8,946 nucleotides of DNA from JANYGM01 sp043764015 (lineage in GTDB: Bacteria; Bacteroidota; Bacteroidia; Cytophagales; Thermonemataceae): NCBI GenBank assembly GCA_043764015.1, contig JAYUKY010000097.1, positions 1 through 8,946 of the forward strand, written 5' to 3'. The notes under the pieces were generated by a model. It made no database searches and had not been told where the DNA came from. It saw only the letters and a program-made list of their open reading frames with translations. Each line of letters begins with the position of its first letter. Position 1 is the stretch's first letter. Of the stretch, positions 6,621-8,946 are shown in pieces. A program made the position numbers and the translations under genes.

Positions 6621-6935
6621 ATGAGTCAAACTCAACAAAAAATCCGTATTAAACTGAAGTCTTATGACCATAATTTGGTTGATAAGTCGGCAGAAAAAAT
6701 TGTAAAAGCAGTGAAAGCTACTGGCGCAATGGTGAGTGGTCCTATTCCGCTTCCAACAAAGAAAGAAAAATTTACTGTTTTGCGTTCTCCACACGTAAAC
6801 AAAAAAGCAAGAGAGCAATTTCAACTTTGCACGTACAAACGTCTGATTGATATTTTTTCTCAAAGCCCAAAAACAGTAGAAGCCTTGATGAAACTAGAAC
6901 TTCCTAGCGGCGTTGATGTAGAAATCAAAGTCTGA
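6621..6935 (+). CDS. rpsJ: 30S ribosomal protein S10 (transcription factor NusE)
   Basis: This 104-residue protein of the 30S head also acts as NusE, binding NusB in transcription antitermination. The sequence aligns end to end with E. coli S10: IRIKLKSYDHNLVD near 8-21, the loop GPIPLPTKKEKFTVLRSPHV at 40-59, NKKAREQF at 60-67, and the C-terminal LPSGVDVEI. Length is normal (101-105). ATG 6621 is chosen because MSQTQQKIRIKLK is the standard N-terminus; the in-frame GTG at 6570 would add 17 atypical residues. The gene is monocistronic here, with a strong promoter (6477-6507), a leader of about 107 nt and a strong terminator (6952-6990). Usually rpsJ sits between fusA and rplC in the str-S10 region; here its neighbours are hpt and a convergent gene. 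Confidence 0.96.
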   Translation: MSQTQQKIRIKLKSYDHNLVDKSAEKIVKAVKATGAMVSGPIPLPTKKEKFTVLRSPHVNKKAREQFQLCTYKRLIDIFSQSPKTVEALMKLELPSGVDVEIKV

Positions 6936-6951
6936 TAAGTTTTATTTGATT

Positions 6952-6990
6952 AACTCTCCAAAAGTTTTAAACTTTTGGAGAGTTTTTTTT
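6952..6990 (+). terminator. Strong intrinsic terminator of rpsJ
   Basis: AACTCTCCAAAAGTTT (6952-6967) and AAACTTTTGGAGAGTT (6969-6984) are perfect inverted repeats, and T continues through 6990 on the + strand. It starts 16 bp after the rpsJ stop. Its right arm and T-tract are also the last codons of the convergent gene, whose stop codon (6967-6969) falls at the hairpin tip. On the - strand no U-tract follows, so it works mainly for rpsJ. Confidence 0.9.
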
Positions 6991-7911
6991 ATGCTTTTTT
7001 CTTTCGTCTCTCGCATCATAAAACTCTCTAATTTCTTTGGCAATGAGCATCAATTTTATCAAAATAGGTCGTTTTAATTGTGTATAGGCAATATTCAGGA
7101 ATTCGTAGGTTTCTTCTCTAAAATCAGGATTTGTCCATAAATTTTGCCCAGTTTGCAAAGCAGTTGCAGGAAAACCCTCTTTTATTGCATCTCTTGTTTC
7201 TTTAATGATGCCTTCAATAGTTTTTTTACTTTGTTTAGCTGTAATTTGGCTTATTTTTTTATATTCACTTTCTGTTGCTATGATACCCAGATGGTTACGT
7301 GTCTTAGCAACTGCGTCATCTCTAATGACCTTGGCATCAGCATCAAGATAATCATCTCCTATTTCTGTTATATTATCCGTATAGGGCAATAATAACTCAC
7401 GAATAAGTGCATATTTTTGAAGGTCAGTGTTATAAATTTCAATATCTTCATCATCGTTATCCTCTTCTAAGAGTTCAAGCGTATCCAAATAAAGAAATTC
7501 TAGCCTTATGCGCAAAGCCTCAAAAAGTGTCTGCCCCGAAACAGCCATTTCGTATGTATCTGAATGATAATAATTAACCACAAAAGGTCGCACTACAGAT
7601 GGCTTATCAAAGAAATATCCCCAATGCAAGCTATCAACATCACCAATCAAAACAGTAACAAATTCTGGTGGATCATTATAATAACGAGAAGGTTTTAATA
7701 ATTCTTTCAAGTTTTCTTCTTTTTCTTCTTCCATATCAAGTTGAAAAACATCAAAAACAGACCCTAAACTCATATTTAGGGTAGATAAAATATCAACTGT
7801 GAATAGGTGTTTATTAATAAATTTATAAAAATCAAAGAAATCTTTTGGAAATTGAAATCCAAAAAGGGATTTAATGCGGTCTTTGGCTATTGTGGTGATT
7901 ATTGTTTCCAT
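6967..7911 (-). CDS. HPF1-like (DUF2228 family) protein, bacterial homologue of histone PARylation factor 1
   Basis: This 314-residue protein has no signal peptide or membrane segment. The N-terminal half (about 1-140) carries FGFQFPKDFFDFYKFI, then RYYNDPPEFVTVLIGD (76-91), HWGYFFDKP (96-104) and SGQTLFEALRIRLEFL (125-140). From memory, human HPF1 has YYDPPEF, a TIIIGD segment, MGYFRDSP and NVFAAVKLFLTKKL in the same order. The helical C-terminal half also resembles HPF1: LNIAYTQLKR (272-281) against LPLAYNLLKR. Extending that alignment back with one two-residue gap places Glu245 opposite catalytic Glu284 of human HPF1 and Lys244 opposite Asp283. In eukaryotes HPF1 completes the active site of PARP1/2 and directs ADP-ribosylation to serine; the bacterial role is unknown and no PARP is in the window. 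An acidic linker lies near 148-157. The gene starts 6 bp after plsY, probably co-transcribed, and its last codons lie in the rpsJ terminator. A SUKH-like fold was considered as an alternative. Confidence 0.7.
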   Translation of the reverse strand: METIITTIAKDRIKSLFGFQFPKDFFDFYKFINKHLFTVDILSTLNMSLGSVFDVFQLDMEEEKEENLKELLKPSRYYNDPPEFVTVLIGDVDSLHWGYFFDKPSVVRPFVVNYYHSDTYEMAVSGQTLFEALRIRLEFLYLDTLELLEEDNDDEDIEIYNTDLQKYALIRELLLPYTDNITEIGDDYLDADAKVIRDDAVAKTRNHLGIIATESEYKKISQITAKQSKKTIEGIIKETRDAIKEGFPATALQTGQNLWTNPDFREETYEFLNIAYTQLKRPILIKLMLIAKEIREFYDARDERKKHKKNSPKV

Positions 7912-7917
7912 TAGTTT

Positions 7918-8565
7918 TTATGCTTGCTTTTTTGAAAATAAATTAGCTTTATTTTCTGTTCCGTTGCAGAGTTTTTGGATATTGGTGCGGTGTGTCCAAA
8001 TAATAAGCAAGGCAATAATTATACTAAAAATAAGCAAAGTAGGATTTTCTTGTTTAAAACTTGGTACAAATGCCAAAAATAATGGAAAACTTATTGCAGC
8101 TGTCATAGAGCCAACAGACACATAACGGAAAGCAAGTAAAACCACCACGAACACGCCCATAGCCGCCAAAGATGCGCCCAAATGAAGTGCAAGCACCATT
8201 CCTAGCACAGTCGCAACGCCTTTGCCTCCACGAAAACCCACATACACAGGGAAAATATGCCCTAAAACCGCCAAAACGCCAAAAGCTAACTGAAAATAAA
8301 CGACATTTTCAGGCAAAATAAAAGCGTATTTTGATAAAAAAACAGGTAAACTCGTTGCTAAAAAGCCTTTAAAAGTATCAAAAGCCATTACAAAACTACC
8401 TGCTTTTTTGCCCAAAACCCTAAATGTATTTGTTGCGCCTGCGTTGCCACTCCCAAAATCTCGTACATCTTTCCCATAAAACCATTTTCCTACCCAAACT
8501 GCCGTAGGAATAGCCCCTATTAAGTAAGCAAGCAACATTCCGAAAATAATTACTATATAATTCAT
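7918..8565 (-). CDS. plsY: Acyl-phosphate:glycerol-3-phosphate acyltransferase
   Basis: This 215-residue inner-membrane enzyme transfers an acyl group from acyl-phosphate (made by PlsX) to glycerol-3-phosphate, forming lysophosphatidic acid, the first step of phospholipid synthesis. All three conserved motifs are intact: GSGNAGATNTFRVLG (38-52), GHIFPVYVGFRGGKGVAT (102-119) and THRTNIQKLCNGTENK (191-206). Hydrophobic segments near 3-25, 55-75, 88-108, 117-147, 151-170 and 176-190 fit the multi-spanning topology. Length is typical (about 200-220). The ATG at 8565 follows an A/T-rich leader and a -7 box at 8605-8612. plsX is not adjacent. The HPF1-like gene begins 6 bp downstream, so the two are likely one transcription unit, though no functional link is known. 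Confidence 0.95.
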   Translation of the reverse strand: MNYIVIIFGMLLAYLIGAIPTAVWVGKWFYGKDVRDFGSGNAGATNTFRVLGKKAGSFVMAFDTFKGFLATSLPVFLSKYAFILPENVVYFQLAFGVLAVLGHIFPVYVGFRGGKGVATVLGMVLALHLGASLAAMGVFVVVLLAFRYVSVGSMTAAISFPLFLAFVPSFKQENPTLLIFSIIIALLIIWTHRTNIQKLCNGTENKANLFSKKQA

Positions 8566-8604
8566 AAAAAAATGATTGTGTATTTTTAATTAAAAATGAT
8601 GCAC

Positions 8605-8612
8605 CAAAAGTA
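8605..8612 (-). promoter_or_regulatory. -7 promoter box TACTTTTG for plsY
   Basis: On the - strand TACTTTTG matches TAnnTTTG. It lies about 40 bp upstream of the plsY ATG, giving a leader of about 33 nt. No clear TTTG -33 box is present at about 19 bp, so the assignment rests on the -7 box and its position. Confidence 0.4.
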
Positions 8613-8687
8613 AGAAATATTTTTGGAAATGGCTTTTAATTTATGAAGAATTTAATAATTACAGCTTTTTGGAATTTTCAATTTATA

Positions 8688-8716
8688 GTTTGATTATCAA
8701 ACATTTAAATAAATGT
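8688..8716. repeat. Two abutting short palindromes
   Basis: GTTTGATTATCAAAC (8688-8702) is a perfect palindrome with 7 bp arms around a central T. It overlaps by two bases ACATTTAAATAAATGT (8701-8716), with 7 bp arms around AA. Both are AT-rich and directly precede the long hairpin at 8717-8781. They could be protein-binding sites or small hairpins. Confidence 0.6.
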
Positions 8717-8781
8717 GTCTAATTTAGCTGCCACGAATACACGAATAAATACAATTATTCGTGTATTTGTGGCAATTAGAC
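8717..8781. repeat. Long imperfect hairpin, 27 bp of pairing
   Basis: GCCACGAATACACGAATAA (8730-8748) pairs with TTATTCGTGTATTTGTGGC (8755-8773) around a 6 nt loop; the one mismatch is a G-T pair that RNA tolerates. The stem continues outward as GTCTAATT (8717-8724) with AATTAGAC (8774-8781), leaving TAGCT (8725-8729) as a one-sided bulge. It encodes nothing. It may be an interspersed repeat, or a terminator for a transcript entering from the right; neither can be settled from the window. Confidence 0.75.
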
Positions 8782-8863
8782 TTTATTCTTTTATATTACA
8801 TGATTTAGATATTTAAGGTACGCTGTTCTGAAGGCTACAATAGACTTTCCCCTGTTTTTGGAT

Positions 8864-8900
8864 AATATTCAAGTGCAAAATCAAGCACCTGAATATTTTT
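8864..8900 (+). terminator. Terminator-like hairpin with T-run
   Basis: AATATTCAAGTGC (8864-8876) pairs with GCACCTGAATATT (8885-8897) with one mismatch around an 8 nt loop, and the T-run continues to 8900 on the + strand. It looks like an intrinsic terminator, but no + strand gene in the window ends nearby, so it may end a small non-coding transcript or be part of a repeat. Confidence 0.4.
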
Positions 8901-8903
8901 CCT

Positions 8904-8923
8904 CCGTCAGCTAAAGCAGACGG
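8904..8923. repeat. GC-rich hairpin CCGTC/GACGG
   Basis: CCGTCAGCTAAAGCAGACGG folds as CCGTC with GACGG, an A-A mismatch, and an inner GC/GC pair around TAAA. It is GC-rich for this genome and looks like another extragenic palindromic repeat. It is different in sequence from the GGTGGCG core at 1-2216. Confidence 0.5.
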
Positions 8924-8946
8924 CAAAGAAAAGAAAGTGAACAGAA

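Larger units (their letters stand above)
8613..8946. other. Gene-free right end rich in inverted repeats
   Basis: I find no credible gene here on either strand. The longest + strand start-to-stop frame from an ATG near 8643 is about 16 codons. A - strand frame open to the right edge (8813-8944, 44 codons) lacks recognisable features and runs through two hairpins. The stretch holds five inverted repeats: 8688-8702, 8701-8716, 8717-8781, 8864-8897 and 8904-8923. No tRNA, and no known small-RNA signature, could be recognised. Confidence 0.6.

Noticed and set aside
7144..8125. + strand frames opposite the HPF1-like and plsY genes
   Set aside because: They are antisense shadows: low-complexity hydrophobic translations over two clearly coding - strand genes.
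8813..8944. 44-codon - strand frame open to the right edge
   Set aside because: It runs through two hairpins and has no recognisable motif; it could be the tail of a gene outside the window, but nothing supports that.

Overview
The window looks like a chromosomal segment of a low-GC member of the Bacteroidota, probably Cytophagales (a Bernardetia/Flexibacter-like organism is my best guess, from general character and not from a database match). The evidence is the AT-rich DNA, A-rich leaders without Shine-Dalgarno sequences, several copies of the Bacteroidota -7 promoter motif TAnnTTTG, a 7TMR-DISM/SpoIIE sensor phosphatase, and gene sequences typical of the phylum.

Layout. (1) At 1-2216, pduO (cobalamin adenosyltransferase) and ctaA (heme A synthase) run on the + strand. 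They are bracketed by two oppositely oriented copies of a roughly 120-170 bp palindrome-rich element with a GGTGGCG/CGCCACC core hairpin. Five heptanucleotide repeats lie directly against the ctaA start codon. (2) At 2230-5765 come hmgA (homogentisate 1,2-dioxygenase) and a 730-residue sensor phosphatase, both +. (3) At 5766-6435 a hairpin terminator lies between convergent genes, followed by hpt on the - strand. (4) At 6426-6990, rpsJ (ribosomal protein S10) runs +, divergent from hpt. Each gene has its own TACCTTTGC -7 box, and rpsJ is not in the usual ribosomal-protein cluster. (5) At 6967-8612 a two-gene - strand unit holds plsY (acyl-phosphate:glycerol-3-phosphate acyltransferase) and, 6 bp downstream, a 314-residue protein that I read as a bacterial homologue of HPF1, the histone PARylation factor of eukaryotes. 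(6) At 8613-8946 there is no credible gene, only a cluster of five inverted repeats.

Most genes are core metabolism or housekeeping: B12 cofactor, heme A for cytochrome oxidase, tyrosine catabolism, purine salvage, translation and phospholipid synthesis. They are mostly separate transcription units and do not form one pathway. No phage, transposase, CRISPR array, tRNA or rRNA gene is visible.

The items most worth a second look are the HPF1-like protein, which keeps a glutamate aligned with the catalytic Glu284 of human HPF1 in my from-memory alignment; the inverted MITE/REP-like elements around pduO-ctaA; the stand-alone rpsJ whose terminator is built into the 3' end of the convergent gene; the heptamer repeats before ctaA; and the palindrome cluster at the right end.
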